64,000 nt of DNA from Plasmopara viticola. Lineage: Eukaryota; Oomycota; Peronosporomycetes; Peronosporales; Peronosporaceae. The position numbers and the translations under genes are program-made. This document shows, piece by piece, positions 1-9,819 of the stretch. A model generated the notes under the pieces. That model worked only from the letters and a program-made list of their open reading frames with translations, had not been told where the DNA came from and searched no databases. Each line of letters begins with the position of its first letter. Positions within the stretch are counted from its first letter, which is position 1. Location of the stretch: NCBI GenBank assembly GCA_001695595.3, contig MBPM02000004.1, forward strand, positions 248,001-312,000, written 5' to 3'.

Positions 1-177
1 GGTGCTGACTATGGCCATCATGAATCACAGGAGATGACCATTTTTGCCTCAACCTTTGGCCTTTTTGTTGAGAAGCAAGCGCTCCTACGAGGCCAAGCTT
101 ATGCACTTTCGATTGCTCTTCGGGTCGTGCGTGGCGGTCAGGCCATAGGCGACCTTGAACTGTCCAGGAGAAGATAA
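1..177 (+). CDS. 3' end of an unrecognised protein-coding gene (partial)
   Basis: An open frame enters from the window's left edge in frame 1 and runs 58 codons to a TAA at 175-177. The encoded tail is protein-like: a helix-forming stretch with EMTIFASTFGLFVEKQALL, then ALSIALRVVRGGQAIGDLEL and a basic RRR terminus. I do not recognise the family. The frame lies on the + strand and is convergent with the C2-domain gene downstream, so the gap to 724 would hold both 3' ends. A minus-strand frame at 138-329 overlaps it but has no comparable composition. Confidence is moderate because only the C-terminus is visible, and the exon's start and any intron lie outside the window. Confidence 0.5.
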   Translation, partial: GADYGHHESQEMTIFASTFGLFVEKQALLRGQAYALSIALRVVRGGQAIGDLELSRRR

Positions 178-724
178 ACTATAATCATGTAATTCATGAG
201 ATTTATAGTCGGATCCCCCGCAGATCTCAGAGCGATGTGGCTGAATCGTGTTGAAAAGTCACTTCCTTTCGTAGTGAGCTCCAGCAGCTCAATGCCCTTT
301 GCCTTATGGGTGGTATAAATACGATTCATTAAATGCTTCTCTACAGGAATTTCGCTTTCATGTAAGTAACGAAGTCGCTACACTTACGCTAAAAGCAGCA
401 GCAGACCCAACGCCAGATCACGCGTGTCATTAATCTGTGCAACTTTTGCCACGACAGAAGCGATGATGGTTTGATCAATAGTATATAACGATGGCGTCGT
501 AGAGGAAATTAATGAAATGTGATCTTGTACAATCATTTATCTAAGCACTGGTAATGATGACCAATAAATTTTTACAATAATTTTAATTAGAGTCAATTTT
601 TTAAGCAATTACGTTTAACTTATCTCAATCGACACCTCAAATATATCGCGCAACACAAAAAAGTCCGCTCTAAGTGCCAATGGCAGTGTTATTCTCATCG
701 TTTTGAGTATTTGCCACCATCTTT
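178..724. other. Convergent intergenic gap, no gene seen
   Basis: About 550 bp between two convergent 3' ends. It is AT-rich around 530-620. I see no extended frame, tRNA or repeat here. Confidence 0.5.
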
Positions 725-1852
725 TCACCGTGCGATGGTCGTTGTCTTCGAGTGCTTATATTGATCATAGTTCTGCCGATGACTCTCGTTTGAAAGCGCA
801 CGACAGCAATGCTGATCTAAATGAGACAACACAGGCGTTGCGAACGACTCGAACGGTAACCTCTCGGTTTCCTCGTCTGAATTCACGGAATCTTCCGAGT
901 CCGTGTCCATTTGCAGCTCCGGAATGTACTTTTTCAACTGCAATTTAAGTTTTCGCAGCCTTGCCGTCTCTTTTCGCACTTGCTGTAGCTTCCTATCCAG
1001 ACGCTGTTCACACTCCGCCATACGCGCCACTTGTAACTGTTCAATCGGCACCGAAGTTGCTTGTTCATGGACCAGAGCATGTTCTCGAAATGCCGCAGGA
1101 ATCCCAAGCGGTGGCAGAACTTTAGGAGACGAGACACCGACCGGTGGTGGCCAACTTGCACTGCTCGCCGTAATCACTTGGTCACCATTTCTACCAATCC
1201 CATGGCGTTCTGGTCGTGGTCGTTCCCCTTTTTGTCGCCCTTGTTTCTCCACGAGCCTCTCAATCGCCTCATCCGCTGCATAGATTGCGCTTCTGGCCGC
1301 CACGACATCTTGATTTGGTTGTCTCCTCCTTGGCACTGGTGGCAACGCTGGTTTATCAGCGAGCGTAATCAAGAGCGTAACCCGGATCCGCCCCGCCGCT
1401 CTCTCGCCTTTTTGAAGCGGAAACCACTGTTTAAACCTTTTCTCTTCCAATAAATTGGCCAATGAGATTGCACAGGTACCGATCACAGGACAATACAATC
1501 GATGCTGGCTCTTTACGCGGATGCTCAAAATTTGGGTCGCCACGTCAACGCTTGGATGAATGGGGACCTCAAACGTTTCGTCCCAAATCGTCTCTTGCGC
1601 ATGCGCGTGTTGGTGTTGCGTACGTGTACGTCGCACTTCGAGATGCCAAGCTTCCTCTCCATCGTCACTGGACGTAAGCGAGTCGCTTGCGTCTATTTTG
1701 AATCCTTTGTGGCTGCCCTCGGTCATGGGCGTTGACCGGAGATAGAGCTTGCAGTAAGCACCTTGGGACGACGAATGTTGGAGCTTTTCAGCATTGTGGA
1801 CACGAAGCAGCAGCTTGTAGCGCAAACGACTATTGTCCACTTCCAGTGCCAT
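725..1852 (-). CDS. C2-domain protein with C-terminal coiled coil (375 aa)
   Basis: Single-exon minus-strand gene. Residues ~8-165 read as a C2 domain: the first strand RYKLLLRVHNAEKL, then YCKLYLRS, a long low-complexity insertion (41-86), WDETFEVPIH, LSIRVKSQHRLYCPVIGTC and a final strand GRIRVTLLITL. C2 domains bind phospholipids, often with Ca2+, or proteins. The Ca2+-binding aspartates are not clearly all present, so a Ca2+-independent fold is possible. After a proline-rich linker, residues ~270-315 form a basic coiled coil, followed by an acidic Asp/Ser/Glu patch. There is no signal peptide or membrane segment. The start is the ATG before ALEVDN. It lies in tandem downstream of the Ser-rich gene. 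C2-domain proteins such as C2CD3 are OFD1 partners at animal centrioles, but this protein is short with one C2 domain, so that link is only suggestive. Confidence 0.8.
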   Translation of the reverse strand: MALEVDNSRLRYKLLLRVHNAEKLQHSSSQGAYCKLYLRSTPMTEGSHKGFKIDASDSLTSSDDGEEAWHLEVRRTRTQHQHAHAQETIWDETFEVPIHPSVDVATQILSIRVKSQHRLYCPVIGTCAISLANLLEEKRFKQWFPLQKGERAAGRIRVTLLITLADKPALPPVPRRRQPNQDVVAARSAIYAADEAIERLVEKQGRQKGERPRPERHGIGRNGDQVITASSASWPPPVGVSSPKVLPPLGIPAAFREHALVHEQATSVPIEQLQVARMAECEQRLDRKLQQVRKETARLRKLKLQLKKYIPELQMDTDSEDSVNSDEETERLPFESFATPVLSHLDQHCCRALSNESHRQNYDQYKHSKTTTIAR

Positions 1853-2028
1853 AACGAAGTAAGTAGGGCGCTGCGACTGAAGTTTCGAAATGGCGGTCCA
1901 TCACGTCAACCATGGAGAGTCAGAGGGAAGCAAAGGGCACACTGTACCCATGGGCCCTATATATCTAAAATGTCCCGTAAAGATAGCAATTTAGATGGCT
2001 TTTTGATCATTTTTATGTAATAAAGTCT

Positions 2029-3714
2029 TTAACTTTCGTCCTCTAATCTAGCGTGTACTCGATTCAGTTCCTTCAACAATTGGCGCACTTCAACTTCTCG
2101 GCCACTAGCTTGTAGGCGATCACTGTCCATTCCCTCGTCGTCAAATCGTCCGAATGGTCGCCGTACCGTTAAGTTTGTACCCATCATCGAGCTCGTTTCA
2201 CCCATCTAATGGCAAAACAAAGCGTCGCGTCATTACTTCATGCTCAAACTCCTTCAATATATAAAATCTGACCGTAAAATTGGCATCTCGTCTTCCACTT
2301 GTGTCGTTAAGGTGACGGTTACGTGCATGCTTTCCGCTCGCGATAGCGTGAAGCGAGGACCGAATCTGCTCCATACGCTTGTCGAAATCTATTAGATCGG
2401 CAGATAATAATCAAAGCGCCGACGATAGGGTTCACGCTAATACGACGTACCCTTAAAGATGCCATCCGTCTCTGTGGGCTTCCCCTTGCTGTATCGATTA
2501 GAAATTGAGCTTGCGTCATCAAAAGTGCGTGTAAGTTCGTGCTTGCCAATAGAGTTAGAGTCCACGTCAGAGCCACTTTCTTTCCAAGACGACAAGTCAG
2601 TATAAGTCTCAATCCCATCGCGACTTGTCGGCCCCACATCCATCTTCCACCTCTTGTCCTTCCGATCCCGGCACCCTACCACACGCTCTTTGTCGTCAAA
2701 GACGTCATTTTCGTCCTGGTTAGATGGGATAAACGGCACTTCCTTCTTCCGAGATCCTTCCTTGAAGTTAGATGCACCCTTTGGAATCGAAAGACCTTCT
2801 TCAGCTCTTTTCGATCCTGAAGTCTCGTTTGCGAGTCGCGCAAAGCGATTACGGAGACTTGCCAACTGGTGAAACGTTTCACTTGCCACTCGTTCTGCTT
2901 GTAGCTCGAGGTCTTTTTGAACAATGGAATTTTTAGAGCTTGGATCCGATTGAAACAAGGATCGATGTACATCAACCATATCTTCTACACGAATGAAAGT
3001 TTCGCGCATTTGCCTGCGAAACTCGTACCAACTGTCATTCATTTGCTGCAGGGGTGACTGAGAAAGACGCGATGGCGACGCAGGAGATGGAGTGGAAGAG
3101 ACTGTCGATTCGATCGAGTGGGGTTGAAATCTCGCCCAATCGGATGGAGAAGCTAGAGGAGACTTTGCGTCGGTTTGGTGTCGACTCGCTTCACTCTGAT
3201 GACGATCAAGGGATAAATGCAACGAAGACGCACGTGGCAAGTCAGCGTGACGACAAGAGTCGCGTTTGTCGTTCGAGACAAAGGACTCGCCATCGTCAAG
3301 TGACGATTCGTTGGTTGAAGAAGTCGACGATTCAACTGGAGACAATGCATGTCGTGAACCAGTTGAGCACTCTCGACTTGAGGAATTCACCCGTTCTAGC
3401 TGATCCCATCGCGAGATTCGACCAGGAGGCGCTTGACTCCCATCCTCCATCTTGTGCTGCTTCTTCGATTGCATCGTGGAAAGCGACTGCTCCTTTTGGA
3501 ACGCATCGCATTGATTGTCTCGTAAAGTATCGTGTCGAGCATGCACGTGTGAGGGCAACGACTCGCTGTCGTTAAATCTATCGTAACAGCTTGTTTCATT
3601 GCCCGAATCGTGAGTCCTTGATCTCGACGACGAAAACGTGTCAGCCCACGATTCCAAGTCTAATTGTCGAGGCAGTGGACGTCGAGACGCACGAACGTCG
3701 CTGCTTAGAGGCAT
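2029..3714 (-). CDS. Ser-rich coiled-coil protein, three exons (~518 aa), family not recognised
   Basis: The first exon (3714-2451) is a 421-codon frame whose ATG follows an in-frame TAG two codons upstream. Two introns are inferred: 2389-2450 (62 nt, GTACGT...ATAG) and 2206-2272 (67 nt, GTCAGA...TTAG). Joining 2451-3714, 2273-2388 and 2029-2205 gives 1557 nt, an exact multiple of three, and each junction keeps the frame open, ending at a TAA (2029-2031). Residues 1-210 are Ser/Arg/Asp-rich and look disordered. A helical stretch follows near SWYEFRRQMRETFIRVEDM and ELQAERVASETFHQLASLR. The C-terminus is a short coiled coil (EVRQLLKELNRVHARLEDE). There is no signal peptide. It lies between the OFD1-like and C2 genes on the same strand, its start only 132 bp from the stop of the OFD1-like gene. 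The exon structure is inferred from sequence alone. Confidence 0.65.
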
Positions 3715-3846
3715 TTTCTACTCTACTAAACGTTGCAACAATGAAAAAAACGAAGGAAGAAACGACAATTGCTAGAGCATGTTTAAAAGGTCACACACGA
3801 TCGCATTAGTTGTGTGAAACGGCTTGGCTTGGCTTGGCAATGTGCC

Positions 3847-6800
3847 CTAGAACGAATCACTGGTGCTTGCAGCACTGAATGGGTGTGTGACAAGAGACGT
3901 GAGTAGAGGGGTATGAGGCAAGTGAATGAAACCGACTATTGTACCTCGATTCGGCAAATGATCCACCTGATAGCTCGAGATCGTGGTCAGACTCACTACT
4001 CTCGTAAAACGCTTGATCGCCGGGCTCCTCTCTTGCCGTTGGAGCACCTCTTTCCAATTCGTGTTGCTTTTCGGCCGCTTTGCGTGCAATCACTCGTTGG
4101 CGATAAACGTCCATAAAGGTCTCGTCCTCTTTCTTGATATCGTCTTCGTGATTATCGACCACCGCCTTCTCGTCCTCGTGCTTAATTTCTTCTTCGTGTT
4201 CATGAACCGCCACCTTCTCATCCTCGTTCTTGGTTTCTTCTTCATTTGCTTTGACCGCCACCTTCTCGTCCTCCTTCTTGCTTTCCTCGTCATTATCATT
4301 TATCGTCAGCTCCTTGTCCTCGTTCTTGGTTTCATCTTCATTCACGTCGATCGCCACCTTCTCGTCCTCGTTATTGGTTTCTTCTTCATTTAGGTTGATC
4401 GCCACCCTCTCGTTCTCCTTCTTGGTCTCTTCTTCATTAGCATTGACCGCCACCTTCTCGTCCTCGTCCTCGCTCTTTGTTTCTTCTTCATTTAGATCGT
4501 TCGCCACCTTCTCGCCCTCCTTCTTATTTTCCTCTTTATTATCATTTATCGTCAACTCCTTGTCCTCGTTCTTGCTTTCTTCTGCATCAACATCGACCGC
4601 CAACTTCTCGTCCTCTTTCATTGTTCTCTCTTCAACAATACTTGGATTCTCTTCCTCGACGCAGCTCAAGATTGAAAGACTAGTGCTCTCCACGTCATTG
4701 GTTTCTCGACACTTCTCGTCTACTACGTTTTCAGTCCCGGAAATTCCATCATTAACAGTGTCTAAAGCTTGATTCTCTACCGTTTCAATCACAATCGAGG
4801 CCTCCACATCACTCTCCTTCACATCACCACGGTCGTCTTGAACACAAATTGCCAGTCGTAAATTCTCAACTGCATCTTCCCTATCGACTCGTTCTGCTTC
4901 TCGTCTTTCTTCTTCAACCCACCGTCTTGCTTCTTCTCGTCGACCATCGTCTTCTTGTTGCAATGCTGTTTGTACCTCTTTCAACCCCATGTCCTCTTCT
5001 TCTTCTCGTTCATTCTTCGCTTGTCGCCACCCTTCTCCCTCTCCTTCTCGTTCCTCGCTCCATTTCATCCTCACTTCATTCTCTTCTCGATCGTTCCTCG
5101 CTCGCTCAACGTGCCCCGTTTCTTCTTCTCTCCTCTCACACCACGCTTTCCTCTCATGAACTTTGTCTTCCGCTCGCACCAACGTAACCACCTTTTTCTC
5201 TTCCCCTTGAAAGCTTTTCTCTCGAAGCTCACCTTCATCCAACGCCATCGCTTGTTGTCTTTCTTCAACACTCTCGCTTGCAATCCACTCGCAGCGTTTT
5301 TCGTGCCCTTCTCGTTCCTGCTTGGCCATCGCCCGTCCTTTCTCGTTCAATTGTGGTCGGTCTTCCTGCCATTCTTTTCGCACTTGGACTGTGTCCCTTG
5401 TTGTCGTTTGCCACTCACTCTTTTGTTGCCCCTGCCAATTATAGGCCACTTGGGTGCCAGTTGCGTGCCACTTTTGTGCCACGTCATCCCGTCGATGCAA
5501 AGTTGCCATTATTTGGTCCATTTTGTCCATGAGGTCATTTTTTGGTTGCAGTGCATCCAAAAGACTGCGTCGGCCTCGCGAACGTGGCCAATCGGTGCCA
5601 TGTCCGTGTTTTGCCATGATGGTCGCTTGGGCTTGCGTCAACAATGCGTTTAAGCTCGCGACATCCTGCCGTAACGTTTCCACATGCACTTTTTCATCCT
5701 CAAATTGATTCTGAAATTTGCTGGCCAACGCCTCGGCCTCGGCCACACGAGTTGTCATTTCTCGCACTTTGGTGCGCCATTCATTTTCTTGCCACTGAAA
5801 CTCTTGCCGCTCCGCGTTGATCACTTGCATGAGTTTTTTCCGTTCGCCCATCAAGGTCGTGCCTTCACAAAGTTTCAAGTCATATACTTGTTGCTGGAAC
5901 GACTGAATCTCGTTCCGTGCACTTAAAAGTTGCGCTTTTCGTTTGCCACTTTTTGCCTTGCATTGTCGGATCAAGTCCTTTGTGGCGTTTGCTTCGGCAA
6001 CAAGACGAGTGATGGTCATGTCTGCATTGACATATTTTAGCTTGTAATCCTCAACTTGAGCTTTGGCCTCTGTTACTTGATTCACCAGGTCTTGCTGGGC
6101 CGTATTAAATTGTAGAGTCGTCGCTTGAGCAACTTGAAGCTCTTTGTTACATTTCTAACCACAAAGACATTATCACCTTTTACATACGAATGAACGCATT
6201 TTTTTGTCAGCGTACCATGAGCGACGAATTTAATGTCCCCACTTCGTGCTCCAAGGCATTGACTTGATCCTTAAGCGTCGCAAGGGCTTGTTTACACTGC
6301 ATCAAAGCCTCTTCCTTCTGTTCCAAGTCACGGACCATTTCCTGTCGTTCACGACTATAAACTCGCTCTTTCTCTCGCAAACGCTGCGCAATTAGACTCT
6401 GTACATTCTCCTCTTGTGTGCGTACACTTTCTTCCCACGTTTGCAATCGTTGCGTTTCCAGGGCAACACGCCGATACTCTTGCTCTGTCTTTACTTGCAA
6501 CTCTGCTTCTTTTACTCGCAACTTTTCTTTGTCTTGAAACAAGGACTGACGCGTCTCGAACAATGACGTCTCAAGTTCCGTTTTCCGGGCAACAAAGGCA
6601 AGTTCGCAATCCCGCTCACGTTCTTGTAAATGCGCTTGCTTTGCACGCGATTCTTGTACTAACGTCGTTCGAAGGTTGTCAAGCTCTCGACTATATCGCT
6701 TTCGTTCTTCGGTGCGTACAAGTGCAATTTCCGTCGATTGAAAGCGCTCAATTTCATCTTGGAGTCGCTGGTCGCAAATGTCATTATACTCTCGTTCGTA

Positions 6801-7653
6801 GTCAATCATACGTTCTTCTAACGACTTTTGAGGTACGTCTTTTTGCGCGGCACATGTAGCCAAGTAACAAGTCTCAACTCGTCGTAACTCTTTTTCTAAC
6901 ACGACAGAATCAGACAGAAAAAAGGGTTCACGGCTTTAGAAAAGAGTGGACGCACCTAGGACGAGACGGTGGTCGAAACAATCCATGGCAGTTTGTGTCT
7001 GTGAGTCCATGGTTGCGAGCGTAACTCGTCGTCGGCGTTCTTGTACAAGCACGAAAAGTAAAGACTGGTCTGTCCATTCTTGCTCGTTTTTCTGACCATA
7101 TGAGCAACGCCTTAGTCTCTCTTTTTAACTTTTCCGACCAAGATATCCTACCTTTCGTACAATCAAGTCTGAACTCACACGCAGTAACTTCACGTCACGT
7201 TATAACAACTTTTCAGATAATGACTTTGTAAAATAAAGGCATTTACCTGTAAAACTGTTTCCCGGTCGAGTTGATTTTGGGATCCCCCAATTTCCGGCAA
7301 AAAAACCGCTCGTGTGTTCTCCAGTCCTTTGTTGGTCAAATATTCCAGGACTAGCCCATTCACGAGTTTCTCGTCGGGCGTTGAGACGTGACAAGGTGGT
7401 CGTTCTGCATCATTTGCTTGAAATTGACGCTGCTGTTGCAGTTTTTCAATAAATCGTCTCCGTAGTTGTGCCTGTAGCAAACGTCATTAGACATCGGTGG
7501 AGACGCTCAGAACAAGTCGAGCAGTACCCGAATGAGCTCGACTGTCCCATTGTCACGAATCGATTGAAACATGCCTTCTTTCAATTCCTCAAGTGTCATC
7601 AAGGGCTTTCCATCGGCATCTCGCGACAGTGGACGCGCCATATTCTCGTGCAT
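3847..7653 (-). CDS. OFD1: OFD1-like centriole/basal-body protein (LisH + coiled coil), seven exons, ~1146 aa
   Basis: Exons, reading down the minus strand: 7653-7528, 7471-7247, 7187-7152, 7091-6956, 6895-6216, 6154-3945 and 3874-3847. The introns (56, 59, 60, 60, 61 and 70 nt) all have GT-AG ends, and the total (3441 nt) stays in frame. An in-frame TGA precedes the ATG. Residues ~78-104 form a LisH motif (LVNGLVLEYLTNKGLENTR), preceded by VELIRAQLRRRFIEKL. The order 'AQLR helix - LisH - VLQLLRV - YEREYNDICDQRLQDEIERF... coiled coil' follows animal OFD1. OFD1 sits at distal centrioles and basal bodies and is needed for ciliogenesis, so a role in zoospore flagella is inferred. Residues ~175-700 are nearly continuous coiled coil, and ~914-1082 are acidic tandem repeats. 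The last intron (3875-3944) is optional: without it the frame ends at 3857 with a different tail. No membrane or signal segment is seen. Confidence 0.72.
4113..4616 (-). repeat. Coding minisatellite (~48-bp units) inside the OFD1-like gene
   Basis: About ten consecutive units of 15-18 residues of the form KVAVxxNEEETKxEDE fill residues ~914-1082. There is a higher-order pattern: two units read KELTINDN and recur about five units apart, each preceded by a KNED-ending unit. Every indel between units is a multiple of three, so the frame is kept. The tract is Lys/Glu-rich, acidic and presumably disordered or helical. The reverse strand gives long Ser/Phe-rich shadow frames that should not be annotated. 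Confidence 0.85.
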
Positions 7654-7783
7654 GAAGATTTCGTTGGTGAAAGGTCACACGATTCCATCACATGTGCGGA
7701 TTAGAGAGCTCACTTATGGCATTTACGGTAGATTATAACGCTAAAAACAAGGCAAACGCTATATTGTTAATGTTTACAGTAGA

Positions 7784-8578
7784 TTAAATCCAGAGCGACT
7801 CGTCCTCCTCATCCTCACTCGAGCTGTCTTCGTCGTTTGGGCCCGCGCCTGCTTCGTCCTTCTTGCTCTTGTGTTGCTCCTTCTCTTCATCTCTCTGAGC
7901 TTTTTTCTGCATGAATTTATTCACGACCAGCGTTGCGCGGATTTTATCCAAAATCTCTTTGGAAATATCATTTTTGACTAATTGTACCATGACCAACGAC
8001 CGGTTCTGAAGTACAGCCTCTAAAAGAGCCTTACCTCCTTTGTCACCAATATTATTGTTGGCCAATCCCAGATATTTCAGCGAAATATTGTACGGCAGCA
8101 TTTGAGCGACAGCGATCGCACCATCATTCCCAAGATTGTTGCTGGACAAGTTGAGATGTTCCAGCGTTTCGTGGCCATAGAGCGCATCACAAATATCCCG
8201 CGCACCCTCGGCTGTGATCTCGTTGCCACGGAGGTCCAGATGCTGCAGGGTAGAGTTCACACGTAGCATATTGCCCATACTCTTGGCGCCCACGTCCCCA
8301 ATATCGTGATGAGGCAGTAAGAGCCGCAAGACCGTGCAATTGAGTGCAAAGACGCGACCGACGAGAGCTCCACCCGAAGACCGGAGTTGGCGCTTCTTTG
8401 CGGCCATGTCTTTGAGGTCCAGCTCGCGAATCGGTTCCTTGTTAGCACGGATTTTTTCGAGAATCTCTTTCAATGTAGTGGTTGGACGCTGCGTAATCAG
8501 ATTGTCACCGTGGTGGTGCACGGTCAGAGCGGAAAGCACGGATGTCATCACGTCTTCTTCTGAAATGTCGGCGGTCAT
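7784..8578 (-). CDS. Leucine-rich-repeat protein, ribonuclease-inhibitor-like repeats (264 aa)
   Basis: Single-exon gene. Residues ~80-205 hold about four to five 28-residue LRRs of the RI/NLR type (LQHLDLRGNEITAEGARDI, LEHLNLSSNNLGNDGAIAV, LKYLGLANNNIGDKGGKAL). An N-terminal helical region (residues 1-60) contains TTTLKEILEKIRANKEPIREL, a leader reminiscent of the tropomodulin C-terminal LRR group. The C-terminus changes to a Lys/Glu stretch and an acidic tail (EDSSSEDEEDESLWI). With no signal or membrane segment it is probably cytosolic, a protein-protein adaptor. It is the distal gene of the tandem minus-strand cluster and lies 130 bp upstream of the OFD1-like start. Its upstream side (8579 onward) opens into gene-poor DNA, so this start marks the edge of the genic island. 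The exact partner is unknown. Confidence 0.82.
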   Translation of the reverse strand: MTADISEEDVMTSVLSALTVHHHGDNLITQRPTTTLKEILEKIRANKEPIRELDLKDMAAKKRQLRSSGGALVGRVFALNCTVLRLLLPHHDIGDVGAKSMGNMLRVNSTLQHLDLRGNEITAEGARDICDALYGHETLEHLNLSSNNLGNDGAIAVAQMLPYNISLKYLGLANNNIGDKGGKALLEAVLQNRSLVMVQLVKNDISKEILDKIRATLVVNKFMQKKAQRDEEKEQHKSKKDEAGAGPNDEDSSSEDEEDESLWI

Positions 8579-9819
8579 TCGAGAAAAGTAAGGGGTAAAA
8601 CAAAAGATATGAAGGTGGTGGTATCCGGATGTGCCAAGACAGCGACGCTTTTTCTATACGTAATCCGGATAATGTTTGCGCCAATTTCTAGAATGTATAT
8701 TTGTACTATTTCAATGCAGAAAGTATAAATTGGGACATTAATAGTTTCGTAAGTTTAAGCGATTTCTATTTTTACGGCTAAAGTTGTTGTTGAATAGCAC
8801 AAGAAGGCTACGCCACCGCGGCCCCAGCAGCTGAGTAAAATTGTTAATTATTACATTGTAATACGAAAGACACCTTAGTGGGACAATGTTCCTGCCTCTT
8901 GCTCCTAAAAAAAAGACCGAAACAATAAAGGGTTTACAAGAAGGTCGTATTAATTCATGCACGTTTCCTTTGCGTAAAAGGTTGTATAATCCTGTCAAAC
9001 CTGTATGCGGATCTTCGTCTACGAAGCTATATTGTCCGCCTGAAGTTTCGCAAAAATATCAAGATGGCCCGAAACAAGTTCTAGTAAATGTCGAAAGCGC
9101 ACTTCGCTTCACTCGGAAGGCTTGCTGGTGTTTACGGACCTAAGTCACGACATGCTTGAAAATTCACCCGCAGTGCAAGCATGTCGTGGCGTTCGAGCTT
9201 TCCGAACCAAGCATATGCTTTAGCGCTCAGGTGACACATGCCCCAAGAGCCCCGATGGTAGAGTTTTCTGTGTAGTACAAGGTAGTGAAGGGTCATTGAA
9301 TTTCTTTAGTACCGATTATTAGGTGTGTGCGGCGTTACACAGTCTTATCTAAGAGGTCAAACGCTTGGCGCTCACACTTGACCGAAGTATTTTTGTAGCA
9401 CACATAGACAACTAAAAATCACTGTTCCTTGCTGCAAATTTAAAGTTATACCAGCGTTCATGTGTGACAAAGCTAGGCATGAGCTTCCTCAAATACATTT
9501 GGCGGTCTTCCTTACTGAGGCGCCACTTGCTGAGCATGTCAATGTCATAAATGCATCCAAAATTTACGGAGCCTAAGGAAAGGCTCCCCACGCCACTTAC
9601 TCTACAAACTATAGAAAGCGACGATGAAGTAATCCTCTGTATGGGGAGAACATCACGATTAATCCTTTTGCATGAATCCATGAGTGAAAGGTGGAACTAA
9701 CAAATCGAGGGGTAAGCCCACAGTCCTCGAAATGCCAAAGATGAAAAATTTTCGACCTACCTAATCTTGGGTATTGGCATTTGTGGCCTATTTCAGTTCT
9801 TATAGATTGAAGTGCTACC
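8579..9819. other. Start of the gene-poor compartment; LRR promoter side
   Basis: The first ~150 bp should hold the LRR gene promoter. I do not see a confident oomycete initiator. The remainder has only short frames without coding character, apart from the hairpin at 9146-9188. Confidence 0.45.
9146..9188. repeat. Inverted repeat, 12-bp perfect arms
   Basis: CACGACATGCTT at 9146-9157 is matched by its reverse complement at 9177-9188 with a 19-bp spacer. No terminator or element boundary is evident. Confidence 0.6.

Noticed and set aside
703..1735. Several + strand frames over 703-1735
   Set aside because: Shadows of the C2-domain gene, whose domain is clear on the minus strand.
4230..5653. 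Long + strand Ser/Phe/Leu-rich frames (4230-4772, 4955-5653)
   Set aside because: They are antisense shadows of the Glu/Lys-rich OFD1-like exon; their composition follows from complementing the GAA/AAG repeats.
6207..6902. A separate 231-aa coiled-coil gene
   Set aside because: Its apparent start and end coincide with intron borders (TTAG before 6895, GTACGC at 6215); it is an exon of the OFD1-like gene.
7190..7480. A stand-alone 96-aa LisH gene
   Set aside because: Its tail (VNAFILQSHY...) is intron sequence; splicing at CAG|GTAAAT to LLRVSSDLIVRK continues the OFD1-like frame.
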